Assembly: GCF_003664035.1 (NCBI RefSeq)
Contig: NZ_RCCK01000017.1
Span: 1 to 50,246 of the forward strand
Direction of reading: 5' to 3'
DNA length: 50,246 nt
Source: Pedobacter alluvionis
Lineage (GTDB): Bacteria > Bacteroidota > Bacteroidia > Sphingobacteriales > Sphingobacteriaceae
The notes under the pieces were generated by a model, which was given only the letters and a program-made list of their open reading frames with translations, ran no database searches and was not told where the DNA came from. Numbering within the stretch: the stretch's first letter is position 1; each line of letters begins with the position of its first letter. Shown in pieces: positions 26,563 through 35,417 of this stretch. Made by a program: the position numbers and the translations under genes.

Positions 26563-29500
26563 ATGTCACTAATTAACGCAGTAAAACTCAGGTTTGAAGG
26601 CAATACAAACTATTCACAGGCTCATCAGCTTGTCTACCAGGCAAAGTCCCTGAAATATCTCTCCTCAGACCTGTACAGGGATTCCAAACGGTTTATCTAC
26701 GAGCTGATCCAGAATGCCGATGACTCATCGGTCGAACACGCAAAGGTCAAACTGACTATAAAGCTCTTTGGAGATGTATTGGTCGTAGCACATACCGGCA
26801 AACCATTTGATGAACGCGATGTCCGAGGGATTACTGGAGTTGATGATGGTACGAAGAAAAACGCACCTGACAAAACAGGTTTTAAGGGAATCGGGTTCAA
26901 GTCTGTATTCGGACAGTCGAAAAAAGTAACTGTTTTTTCAGAAGGGGAATATTTTCGCTTCGATGCCAGCTACGAGCATGAATGGAAGGATGATTGGGGT
27001 GAGAGCCGGGAAGCGTGGGAAAGCAATGAAGGACTAGAGTTTGAAATGCCTTGGCAGATCATTCCTATTTATACAGAAATTACTGATGTAGACCCCGAAA
27101 TCGATCACTTTCTTGTTTCCGGTGGGTGGAAGGTAGCAACGATCATTGAACTAAATAACAATACCGAGATCAAAGAAGGAATAAAAGAGCTTGCCTCCAA
27201 TGCAAATATGTACTTGTTCCTTAAAAACATAACATCTCTTTTATTTGAGACTGATAGCAGTACCAATATCGAAATTATCGAGAGTGAAGAAGGTCATACT
27301 GTCTTAAAAGTAAATGGCGAAGAGAAGGCACGCTGGCAAAAGCATTTGGTTACACTTGAAGTACCTGAAGTTACCAGGAGAAAACTTGCTGAGGACAGTA
27401 ATGTGCCTGAAAAGCTTAAGGCAACGACAAGGGTAGACATTACTTTTGCTGCCAAAATAAGCGAGGGGAGGTTGACAAAACTTGATGCATCGGAACGTCT
27501 TCTTTATGCCTACCTGCCAACCGAAGAGAAAAACTACAATATTCCTGTGCTTGTCAACGCAGCGTTTTATACTCTTGCTAGCAGGGAAAATCTTCATCAA
27601 GAGTCAGCATTCAATGAATGGCTTTTCTCGAGCATTCCTTATGAGCTTCTTAAGTGGGTAGCTGCGATGGTGGCTGACAAAAAATATGATGCCTATAATA
27701 TCCTACCGGAAAGACTCGGCTACACGACGCAACTGGGAGGCTTTTACAATACGAGTCTAGACAAGGCTTTAATTGAAATTCCATTTGTTGTTAACAGTAA
27801 AGATGTGTTATTAAAAAGAGACCAGGCCATCATAGATTTTACTGGTCTTTCAAGGCAGGTGTTTTTTGACGGGCAGCATATAATAACTTCTGTATCGGGG
27901 AATGGTATTCGTCCCAATATAGCAGAAGCTCCTTTTTTTAAGGAAATCGGCCATAAACTAAAGCTGAAAAAGGCTGGTACTGCGTCATTTGTATGGGCAG
28001 AAGTTCCCTATGTTTTAGCGTTACCTACATTTGCAACTTCACATACTCTTGAAAAGAATAGGCAGTTTATCAGCCATTTAAAAGATTTAGCCAACAATCC
28101 TGAAATCAAGGAAGTAACCAATGATATCTTAAAGTCATGGTCATTCATTCTCAACCATAGAAACGAGCTAAAATCACCCAAGGAAGTTTTTTTTCCAGCT
28201 ACCGGAGAAACCTATGACGATGAAAGCGAGCTTTCTTTTATTAATCCCGGTTTGCAGGAATGGCTCGACATGGCTCCCGAAATCAAGACTTGGATTGAAA
28301 GCTTGGGCGTTGTGGAGAAATCTGATTTTACATTCCTTGCGAAAACTGTGATTCCGAATGTTAAGACATACATTAAACCGGAGAATGCAATATTGGAAAC
28401 ACGAAAGATCTTTAACCTTTATTTAGATGGTCAAGTTACAGCTGAAATGTTTGCCGAGTTAAGAGAATTGAGGGTACTGACGACAGAAGGAAGGCTAATT
28501 CCTGCTAAGGACAGTTTCCTTTCCTCGGGATATAAGCCACGGCTTGCACTTGAACAGGTATTTGCCGAAGACATTTACATTGACAGGTCTTACATGCCAG
28601 AAGGGGCAAATGCTGCCAAATGGAAAGCATTTTTTCTTGCACTTGGAGTCAATGAAGGAATAGATGTCGTAGTATATGAAAAAAGGCTTTGGGTATCAGA
28701 TCTTGTAGCATCTGGAATCAAGCAGGCTTTTATCGACCGAAAAGAGCATACCTATAACTGGTTGAGGAACGACTACAAAACGGAACAGATGAAGAACATT
28801 TCAACACTTACTCTGCTCCCATATACAGAAAGAAGCGTTGGGTTTGCAAAAATATTTTGGAAGGACGTTGTTGAATTTATCTTTGTAGATGCTATTTCAG
28901 CTCCTGCAATTGGTTATAGTGGAAAGACTGAAAGGGGAGCCTGGATTAATGGTAACGAGATTGAAAACTACTTGAAATGGTACGTTTCAGAAGTGGCCTG
29001 CATACCTACAACTACGGTAACCTGCCTTTCTGCGCAAAATATCTTTCTTAATGATCCCGAGACCTTGAAACTCTGTGATGGATACCTGCCGGTGTTTGAC
29101 GGGCCGGAACTTAATGCAGATTGGCGGGCATTTTTTGGCTTTAGGCCGCGTTTGGAACTTAACGATTACCTTTTGCTTTTGGAAAAGATTTCTCAGGATC
29201 CAGGGACAGGTAATAAAGTCAGGATAAGTACTATATACAAATATTTGCTGGATGCATATTCTTCTTGGAGCGGGGAAACAGTAGAGAAAGTAAGGCTTTG
29301 GGCCGAAGCGGCGAACCTGTTCGATACAAAGGGAGATTATACCAATACAGGAAGTCTAAAACATTATCCGGACGGGGATAATGCGATTTTTGGAGGAACA
29401 TACAGGTTTATCTATTTGGATCTAGAAGCAAAGCGTCATGCCGATCTCGGCAACCTGTTGGGTATTTTGGGAGTTGAAATATTGAGGCAGGACCAGTTTA

Positions 29501-31695
29501 CTATAGAAACTTCAACCGATCTTGGTATTTCTTCTCTGCAGGCTAAACTGGAATCTATAATTCCCTTTTGGGCAAAATGGATGGAAAAAGAAAGGCAGGA
29601 CGGTTATGAACAGATGTATTTTGAACTTGATTCTAAGTTTAAAAGTCTACAGTTTAAAGAAGCATCAGAGATTTTTATCGTATATGGTGCCGATCTTCGT
29701 CGAAAGGTACCAATTCATTTTCATGAGAATATCCTTTATGTTTCTAGACCTTGGAATTCACCGAAAGTAATGTACACCCTTACTGATAGGCTTTGTGAGA
29801 TTTTTGGATTAAAAAAATCTGAAAAAGAGCTATCGCTTCTTCTTCGCTCAAACATTCAGGAAATAAGTGACTATTTTAACGAGGAAGGAATGGAACAGCC
29901 ACCTGTAGAGCAAGCGATTACAGCTAACCTATATGAACAATCCGGACCGGAAATAGATGGAGAAACTTCTACAGATTTTGACCATGACTTTGGCCATAAG
30001 CCAAAGGCGGATTATCAAAAGCAATGGAACGAAAGCGTTGAACGTAATGGGGCTTTAAAAGAAGTGTATGGTGACAATCCAGCAGAGTTTTTGATAAAGG
30101 GGCTTGAGCAGTTTAATGGTGGCACTGATCCAATGGTATATCATTTTAGCCATTTGGACAATGCAGTATCGATCATTCGTGAAGGCGCGATCAAGAGTAG
30201 ACGTGACGCAATTTTCTTGGACAGCGCTGGATCAGGGATCATCGCCCAAACTGATGAAAACCGAAAAGAATTTGCAAGGTTCTATTTCAGATCTAAAACG
30301 CCAACTCAGTTTTATATTGAAAATCTCGGAAGGGGGGAAGAATCAGTAAAAAAAATAAGCAGCGATCCAGTTTGTCCAGTGCCAATATTTTTCGTTATCC
30401 CACTTAGAGAGGCTATGCAGCAGGATTGGAACGTAAGTGTTGGATCTCTTGCTTCCAAACAGACAGAATTTGGAAGGGATATTGAAACGCTCTCAAAGTT
30501 TGATTTCGAAGGTGTTTACAAAAATATGCCAGAGATAGAATGGCAGAGATTCAGAATCGCATCACACCAGGAGTTTTTGATAAAAGAGAAGTTGGATTTA
30601 ACGGCATGCAACTTTCATCTTGTAGTTCAGGATGAGACTGCCAAAGAGAGTCTTTTGGCTATGCTCGGAGAACTAGCTACAGAATTTTGCTCGAAAATCC
30701 TGGTCGATCCAACTTATTACAATGGACTGAATGCGAAAGTTGAGATCGACGCACAACCAGACTCTGTTCGGGCTTCTCTGACGATGCCACATAATGGTTC
30801 GTTCATCCTACAACATTCCGCACTTGATGAGTGGGAAGCAATAGAAGGAACGGTAAGAGGCCAATTTAACAACAACAATTGGATTACCACCTTTGGAGAA
30901 AAGAATATTTTATTTCAAAGCTGTTTAAGAGGTACTAAGTATAAAATATTCTATAGCTACAAAGGCAGGGTATGGCTTATTCATACAAATACCGAGGAGT
31001 ATGGTTTTGATCTGTCATTTGCAATGAGAGGACTTGAAGAGTGGATGGGGTCACAAGAAGATGACATTGATGGTCTGTTTTATGCTTTAAAGCTACAACC
31101 TGAGTTTTCATATTGGTTCGGCAGAGAACTGGGCGGCCCCGATGGTCTAAACTTGGAGCAGCATACCCGAAAGGTAATATGCAATTATCTGCAATATTTT
31201 AAAGGGAAGCAAAAATTTTTCCCAATAGAAAAAGAATATCTCCTTTGCCTTGCACTGCATGATATTGGAAAACCTGTTGCTGTTGCAGAAGGAAACAGAA
31301 AGCTTCAGCATGTTAGAACGCTTGAAATATTGGAAAGAAACAGGAAGATATTACCGATTAGTGAAAATTCCTATGAATTTATGAAAACGATAATTGATGC
31401 CGATCCGATCGGAAGATTCCTGAATACTACAGAAGAATTTAATGTAAGTGATGCCAGCAAAGAAGTCTTAGAAATGCAAGAGAAACTCCAAATTGCGCTT
31501 GGAGATTTTGCAGGGTCATTGATTATTTATTATCAATGTGATGCTGCGGGTTATACATCACTACAAAAAAGGTTATTTTTGCTTGGTGAAGACAGTTCGT
31601 TAACAATCTCAGAAGATGGAAGCCGTCTGCTTTTTAATGCAGAATACGAACCAAAATTTATAGAACTGTTTGAAACGATACAGCTTCTATCGTAA
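26563..31695 (+). CDS. Sacsin-like ATPase / DarT-like ADP-ribosyltransferase / HD fusion
   Basis: A 1710-residue, apparently cytoplasmic protein. Residues 35-130 are a GHKL (HSP90/sacsin-type) ATP-binding domain, with N box ELIQNADD (47-54) and G box TGFKGIGFKS (105-114). Residues 130-1150 are a long region like the body of sacsin-type defence ATPases. About 1175-1380 matches DarT DNA thymidine ADP-ribosyltransferases: YHFSHLDNAVSII, SRRDA, ARFYFRSKTPTQFYI, and the catalytic-glutamate motif HQEFL (Glu1337). About 1520-1640 is an HD hydrolase domain (His1534, His1566-Asp1567 in LHDIGKP). The macrodomain gene starts two bases after its stop. Inference: the ATPase senses infection and controls DNA ADP-ribosylation, which the macrodomain protein reverses. 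Confidence 0.8.
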   Translation: MSLINAVKLRFEGNTNYSQAHQLVYQAKSLKYLSSDLYRDSKRFIYELIQNADDSSVEHAKVKLTIKLFGDVLVVAHTGKPFDERDVRGITGVDDGTKKNAPDKTGFKGIGFKSVFGQSKKVTVFSEGEYFRFDASYEHEWKDDWGESREAWESNEGLEFEMPWQIIPIYTEITDVDPEIDHFLVSGGWKVATIIELNNNTEIKEGIKELASNANMYLFLKNITSLLFETDSSTNIEIIESEEGHTVLKVNGEEKARWQKHLVTLEVPEVTRRKLAEDSNVPEKLKATTRVDITFAAKISEGRLTKLDASERLLYAYLPTEEKNYNIPVLVNAAFYTLASRENLHQESAFNEWLFSSIPYELLKWVAAMVADKKYDAYNILPERLGYTTQLGGFYNTSLDKALIEIPFVVNSKDVLLKRDQAIIDFTGLSRQVFFDGQHIITSVSGNGIRPNIAEAPFFKEIGHKLKLKKAGTASFVWAEVPYVLALPTFATSHTLEKNRQFISHLKDLANNPEIKEVTNDILKSWSFILNHRNELKSPKEVFFPATGETYDDESELSFINPGLQEWLDMAPEIKTWIESLGVVEKSDFTFLAKTVIPNVKTYIKPENAILETRKIFNLYLDGQVTAEMFAELRELRVLTTEGRLIPAKDSFLSSGYKPRLALEQVFAEDIYIDRSYMPEGANAAKWKAFFLALGVNEGIDVVVYEKRLWVSDLVASGIKQAFIDRKEHTYNWLRNDYKTEQMKNISTLTLLPYTERSVGFAKIFWKDVVEFIFVDAISAPAIGYSGKTERGAWINGNEIENYLKWYVSEVACIPTTTVTCLSAQNIFLNDPETLKLCDGYLPVFDGPELNADWRAFFGFRPRLELNDYLLLLEKISQDPGTGNKVRISTIYKYLLDAYSSWSGETVEKVRLWAEAANLFDTKGDYTNTGSLKHYPDGDNAIFGGTYRFIYLDLEAKRHADLGNLLGILGVEILRQDQFTIETSTDLGISSLQAKLESIIPFWAKWMEKERQDGYEQMYFELDSKFKSLQFKEASEIFIVYGADLRRKVPIHFHENILYVSRPWNSPKVMYTLTDRLCEIFGLKKSEKELSLLLRSNIQEISDYFNEEGMEQPPVEQAITANLYEQSGPEIDGETSTDFDHDFGHKPKADYQKQWNESVERNGALKEVYGDNPAEFLIKGLEQFNGGTDPMVYHFSHLDNAVSIIREGAIKSRRDAIFLDSAGSGIIAQTDENRKEFARFYFRSKTPTQFYIENLGRGEESVKKISSDPVCPVPIFFVIPLREAMQQDWNVSVGSLASKQTEFGRDIETLSKFDFEGVYKNMPEIEWQRFRIASHQEFLIKEKLDLTACNFHLVVQDETAKESLLAMLGELATEFCSKILVDPTYYNGLNAKVEIDAQPDSVRASLTMPHNGSFILQHSALDEWEAIEGTVRGQFNNNNWITTFGEKNILFQSCLRGTKYKIFYSYKGRVWLIHTNTEEYGFDLSFAMRGLEEWMGSQEDDIDGLFYALKLQPEFSYWFGRELGGPDGLNLEQHTRKVICNYLQYFKGKQKFFPIEKEYLLCLALHDIGKPVAVAEGNRKLQHVRTLEILERNRKILPISENSYEFMKTIIDADPIGRFLNTTEEFNVSDASKEVLEMQEKLQIALGDFAGSLIIYYQCDAAGYTSLQKRLFLLGEDSSLTISEDGSRLLFNAEYEPKFIELFETIQLLS

Positions 31696-31697
31696 CA

Positions 31698-32165
31698 ATG
31701 GAAATTATTGAGTCAGGAAATATTTTTGAAAGTAATGCCCAAACCCTTGTTAATACCGTCAATTGTGTTGGGGTAATGGGGAAAGGGCTTGCTCTTGAAT
31801 ATAAGAAAAGGTACCCAGTTATGTTTATCGAGTATCAGCGAATTTGCAGGGGTGGATTATTAGACATTGGAAAGCTCTGGATATATAAAATGCCTCACAA
31901 ATGGGTTTTGAATTTTCCTACAAAATATCATTGGCGCCAGCCAAGTAATGAATATTTTTTAGAAAAAGGATTAGATAAATTCATGGAGACTTATTTAGAT
32001 CGGGGAATTCAGTCAATTGCATTTCCGTTGCTTGGTGCGTCGAACGGAGGATTAGCTCCAGAAGTATCGCTTAGGATAATGACAGATTATTTGAAAGATT
32101 GCAAAATACCAGTGACACTCTATATTTCGTATAGAGCCAAAAATAATGAGCTTTTCAGTTTATAA
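31698..32165 (+). CDS. DarG-like macrodomain antitoxin
   Basis: A 155-residue single macrodomain of the DarG type. Typical features are the ADP-ribose-binding start (GNIF.SNAQTLVNTVNCVGV), the lysine-bearing catalytic loop MGKGLALEYK, NFPTKYHWRQPS, and the glycine loop PLLGASNGGL. DarG removes ADP-ribose from thymidine in DNA and so neutralises DarT. Canonical DarG proteins carry an additional C-terminal DarT-binding domain, which is absent here. The start lies two bases after the stop of the DarT-containing gene, so the two are translated together. This supports the DarT reading of the neighbour. Confidence 0.88.
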   Translation: MEIIESGNIFESNAQTLVNTVNCVGVMGKGLALEYKKRYPVMFIEYQRICRGGLLDIGKLWIYKMPHKWVLNFPTKYHWRQPSNEYFLEKGLDKFMETYLDRGIQSIAFPLLGASNGGLAPEVSLRIMTDYLKDCKIPVTLYISYRAKNNELFSL

Positions 32166-32460
32166 ACTACATAAATCAATATTGTTGTGGTATCATTCTA
32201 ATTAAATATACTTTACAGCTTTCTTTGCAAAACCCAAGCTGGGGCAAGGCTCAACTTGTAATACAGGCGGAGCTCTTTCCAGCAGCAAGGAACTTTAAAT
32301 AATTCGTTAGAGACTATACGGGATAAAATTTTCAATTGATAACAGTCAGGTATAATAAATTTCCAATTCATAATGATTCAACTAAATCAAGTATTTTTAA
32401 TAACTTTCGTCGCGAAAGAGTTGCGGTGTCAGCAGCTATACATTAACCTATCATTATCAA
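32166..32460. promoter_or_regulatory. Leader of the pentapeptide-repeat gene, with small palindrome
   Basis: No gene. CTTTCG (32404-32409) and CGAAAG (32413-32418) form a compact palindrome 43 bases before the ATG at 32461; it may be an operator or a leader hairpin. Confidence 0.3.
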
Positions 32461-33999
32461 ATGGCTAAACCTAACTGCTCTTCCCCAGGTTGCGAACGTG
32501 AATCCCTATCATATAGTCACTTTTGCGGGCAACATACCAGCAACGGGCAACTAAAAAGAGCAATAAATAAACTCACGGAAGATGATCTGACAGACGTTTA
32601 CTGGGATGAGGTGGAACTCAAAAAAATACTATTTAAAAATAAGCATTTTGCAGCCGGAACCTTTTCTAATATTGATTTTTATGACGTGAAGTTCATAAAT
32701 TGTGGGTTTTCAGACTGCGATTTTGAACGTGCAGTAATGACCAAATGTGTTTTTGAGAATTGTGAATTGGAAAAGTGTGTTTTCACAGATGTAACTTTTC
32801 AAGAAAGCCGCTTTTCATCATGTCGTATTCTGGATGGTGGATTTAATGAGATCAATATAGCGGATGAATCTGTTTTTATCGACTGTGACCTGGATAGTTG
32901 TGAGTTTAGCGGCGGAATATTTTCAGAAACTTGCAGTATCTCTGCTTCCCGCTTTTATAACAATATATTCACTCAGGTTTCCATTAGCAGGGCATCTTTC
33001 GTGAAGTGCCAGTTTATCGAATCTAGATTTTCAAAGTCTACCTTATACGATTCCTCATTTATAGATTGCCATTTCAATACCATTACTCATGACTTCAAGC
33101 TTACTGGACCACCAATCCTTTGCGATTTTAATGGCACAGTATTTATTAACACGATAATTCCCAAGAATTTTAGAATATGGAATAACTTTAAGCAGCGACC
33201 GGTTGATTTTTATGGAAAAACGGTTGAAAGGTTGCTTAAAGTTAACAACCCAGATAATTTAAAAGAATTGGCATTAGTACTTCAGCATCTGGAATCCTTT
33301 CCTCAGATAAATGCGAACCTGTTAAGTCTTGATGTAAAAGAATTATTCAGGCGGCTCGCAGCAGATGCCGGACATGCCGGCAACTATGAGGCCATTGGAG
33401 AGATTTTGTCTGCCTATGGCCGAATCCCTGAAAAATTCAGAACCCAAACAGGATTTTTCCTTCCACCTGCAGAAGGTGGCCAAGGTCTCCAGCAGGGGCA
33501 GGCTAAGCTAAATATTAGAGTAACGCTTGACCGTTGGACGGTCAGCCAAGTGTCTACATTTCTTTCTTTGATGAATGAAATGGAAGAGGTTTTGCCAGAA
33601 GGTCTTGCTCATGAGATTGAAGTCATTGAAAGAGGAAGCTTTATCATTCAGATCTTAGGTAGCCTGAAACCGTTGCTAGCTTATTTTCAGACGATTTTGG
33701 ATTTCAAAAAGTCGGGTTATGAACTAAAGTTAAAAGACCTGGAAATTGAGAGTAGAAAGATTGATCTGGAATCTCAGAGGCGCTTAAAACATTTGGAGGT
33801 CAGAAAGGCGGAACAAGATATAGAGAAAACAGACCTTGAAATCTATAGCCAAAAACTTGAACTAATGAAAAAGATTAAAGACCATACAGGTTATGATCAT
33901 CTCGCTTACAGCAAATCTAAAAAGGGAAAGAAAGCTGAAGAAATCGCTGAGATCATGAAGCAAGAATTTCCTATCCTTCACCTGAGGCTGGAAGAGTAA
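32461..33999 (+). CDS. Zinc-finger/pentapeptide-repeat protein
   Basis: A 512-residue protein. Residues 1-25 hold a possible zinc knuckle (CSSPGC ... FCGQH). Residues 50-220 are a pentapeptide-repeat right-handed helix with many Phe/Cys five-residue units (F.NCGFSDCDFERAV..., CVFENCELEKCVF). Residues 265-420 are an unassigned alpha/beta domain containing IERGSFIIQILGSLKPL. The last 90 residues are a long charged coiled coil. Pentapeptide repeats act as scaffolds or DNA mimics. The domain set and its place after the HEPN/DarT cluster suggest a role in the same island, but an independent promoter is likely because 295 bases separate it from the macrodomain gene. Confidence 0.7.
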   Translation: MAKPNCSSPGCERESLSYSHFCGQHTSNGQLKRAINKLTEDDLTDVYWDEVELKKILFKNKHFAAGTFSNIDFYDVKFINCGFSDCDFERAVMTKCVFENCELEKCVFTDVTFQESRFSSCRILDGGFNEINIADESVFIDCDLDSCEFSGGIFSETCSISASRFYNNIFTQVSISRASFVKCQFIESRFSKSTLYDSSFIDCHFNTITHDFKLTGPPILCDFNGTVFINTIIPKNFRIWNNFKQRPVDFYGKTVERLLKVNNPDNLKELALVLQHLESFPQINANLLSLDVKELFRRLAADAGHAGNYEAIGEILSAYGRIPEKFRTQTGFFLPPAEGGQGLQQGQAKLNIRVTLDRWTVSQVSTFLSLMNEMEEVLPEGLAHEIEVIERGSFIIQILGSLKPLLAYFQTILDFKKSGYELKLKDLEIESRKIDLESQRRLKHLEVRKAEQDIEKTDLEIYSQKLELMKKIKDHTGYDHLAYSKSKKGKKAEEIAEIMKQEFPILHLRLEE

Positions 34000-34404
34000 A
34001 ATACTGACAATTGGTAACGACACAATATTTGCGATTAAATAACAATGCTTGTTATATTATAGATAAATTAATAGCCGATAAACATTGTGAGGATTTGCGT
34101 CGGCTAAGGTTACTTATATAATTTTAAGTTATGTTGAAAAAATTCGTTTACTATATAAAGAAGATGGTAAACCTACGCATCGTAGTCAAAAATTTTCTAT
34201 ACATAAGGCTCTAAAGTTTGCATCTGAAAATACTATTAAAGATATTTTACTATATTTGTGTATGCTTGTTGGCAAGCATGCCCGTTCGTGCAAAGATTTC
34301 ATCAGCCAATAGTTTAATAATGCAAACCTACCTGCTTATTATCCGAACAAAGATTACGAACGCGAAAATTCAGGATAGTTAAGCTGGAACAAAAGGAATG
34401 TATT
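34000..34404 (+). other. Intergenic stretch with an open frame lacking a start
   Basis: From 34091 to 34312 the plus strand reads 73 codons of protein-like sequence (ILSYVEKIRLLYKEDGKP ... KFASENTIKDILLYL) with no ATG, GTG or TTG at a sensible place and a stop just upstream. It is probably the 3-prime remnant of a gene. A hairpin ATGCTTG/CAAGCAT lies inside it at 34262-34279. Confidence 0.4.
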
Positions 34405-35187
34405 ATGATAACTATTGAGTACTTTAAACTCCAAGCAAAAAATCTTCACAAAGATTTTAAAACCCAAAAATCTTATTTTGATCCATTGTTAAGCCGCAAG
34501 CTTTATGGATATGCTCCAAAGTTTTTCGATGTGGACGCGCTGGTTACCGACTTCGATATCGATGAGGACGATTTCACCCTAATGAATGCGCAGCATATCA
34601 TCGCCAAATTGGTCGGATTTAAAAAATGGACGGAAATGCTGAAGGCTTCGCCGGAAGGACTGGAATTAGCTAAACTGCTGTTCGATAATATGCACAAGAT
34701 CAGAAATGAAGAGTGGGAGTATTACATCATGGATATTGAAAATGAGAATGATGTAGAATTGAGCGACGAGGATAAACTTGACATTTTCAAAAAGGTTTAT
34801 AGTGATGTGGATGGCCATGATAGTGCTAGTTACGACTACCGTCTGACCAGATACGAAAGATCGCCGAATGACGATGAAATAACTAAACCTAAGAACATGG
34901 ATGCTAATGTGCAAATTTCTGCCCTACCATTGGTTGGAGCAGATCGTAAAGAATTTATTGAAGCAGCAAACGAGAAGTTCGAGGACTTGATTCGAACGAT
35001 GAACCCTAAGCATCCTGAATTAGTAAGACAAAAATGGAATCCTGAACAGTACATTGATGAAGTTCTAAAAGCAGATATGTTACCAATCGAACGGGAATAC
35101 GCACTTTCTCTTGTTAGTGCATTTTTAGTTCATCTATTTATTGACCTAGACACCGAAGCTAGCAATGAGGCTGTGCATCTTAATTAA
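34405..35187 (+). CDS. Hypothetical protein of the defence-like island
   Basis: A 260-residue soluble acidic protein. Residues 1-95 (FKLQAKNLHKDFKTQK, then NAQHIIAKLVGFKKWTEMLKA) resemble the short helical module that Pfam calls a glyoxalase-related domain, found in many uncharacterised bacterial proteins. The rest is rich in Asp/Glu with no recognised domain. The start at 34405 follows a purine-rich AAAAGGAATG leader. It is followed by a strong terminator at 35259-35291, so it ends its own transcript. Function unknown. Confidence 0.6.
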   Translation: MITIEYFKLQAKNLHKDFKTQKSYFDPLLSRKLYGYAPKFFDVDALVTDFDIDEDDFTLMNAQHIIAKLVGFKKWTEMLKASPEGLELAKLLFDNMHKIRNEEWEYYIMDIENENDVELSDEDKLDIFKKVYSDVDGHDSASYDYRLTRYERSPNDDEITKPKNMDANVQISALPLVGADRKEFIEAANEKFEDLIRTMNPKHPELVRQKWNPEQYIDEVLKADMLPIEREYALSLVSAFLVHLFIDLDTEASNEAVHLN

Positions 35188-35258
35188 ATGCGGTAATGTT
35201 TCTCTTAACTTCCGCAGTCACTTTTGTGGTCGCTGTTCTGTTATAATTGCTTAAAAAA

Positions 35259-35291
35259 GGAAAGCTCCACTGATGGAGCTTTCCTTTTTTT
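35259..35291 (+). terminator. Rho-independent terminator
   Basis: GGAAAGCTCCA (35259-35269) pairs perfectly with TGGAGCTTTCC (35274-35284) around a CTGA loop and is followed by seven T. It ends transcription after 34405-35187. Confidence 0.85.
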
Positions 35292-35385
35292 GGGTATTTT
35301 TTTTACGATTCTACTCTATTTAAATTTAATAACATGCGCTAATATTAATCTATAATTATGACTGCATGTAAACTCGATTAATGCT

Positions 35386-35393
35386 TAAATTTG
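35386..35393 (+). promoter_or_regulatory. -7 box TAAATTTG
   Basis: An exact TAnnTTTG match 24 bases before the ATG at 35418 and after a terminator, where a new transcript must begin. No TTTG -33 element is at standard spacing. Confidence 0.5.
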
Positions 35394-35417
35394 TTTAATC
35401 GCAACGCTCAAGACAAG

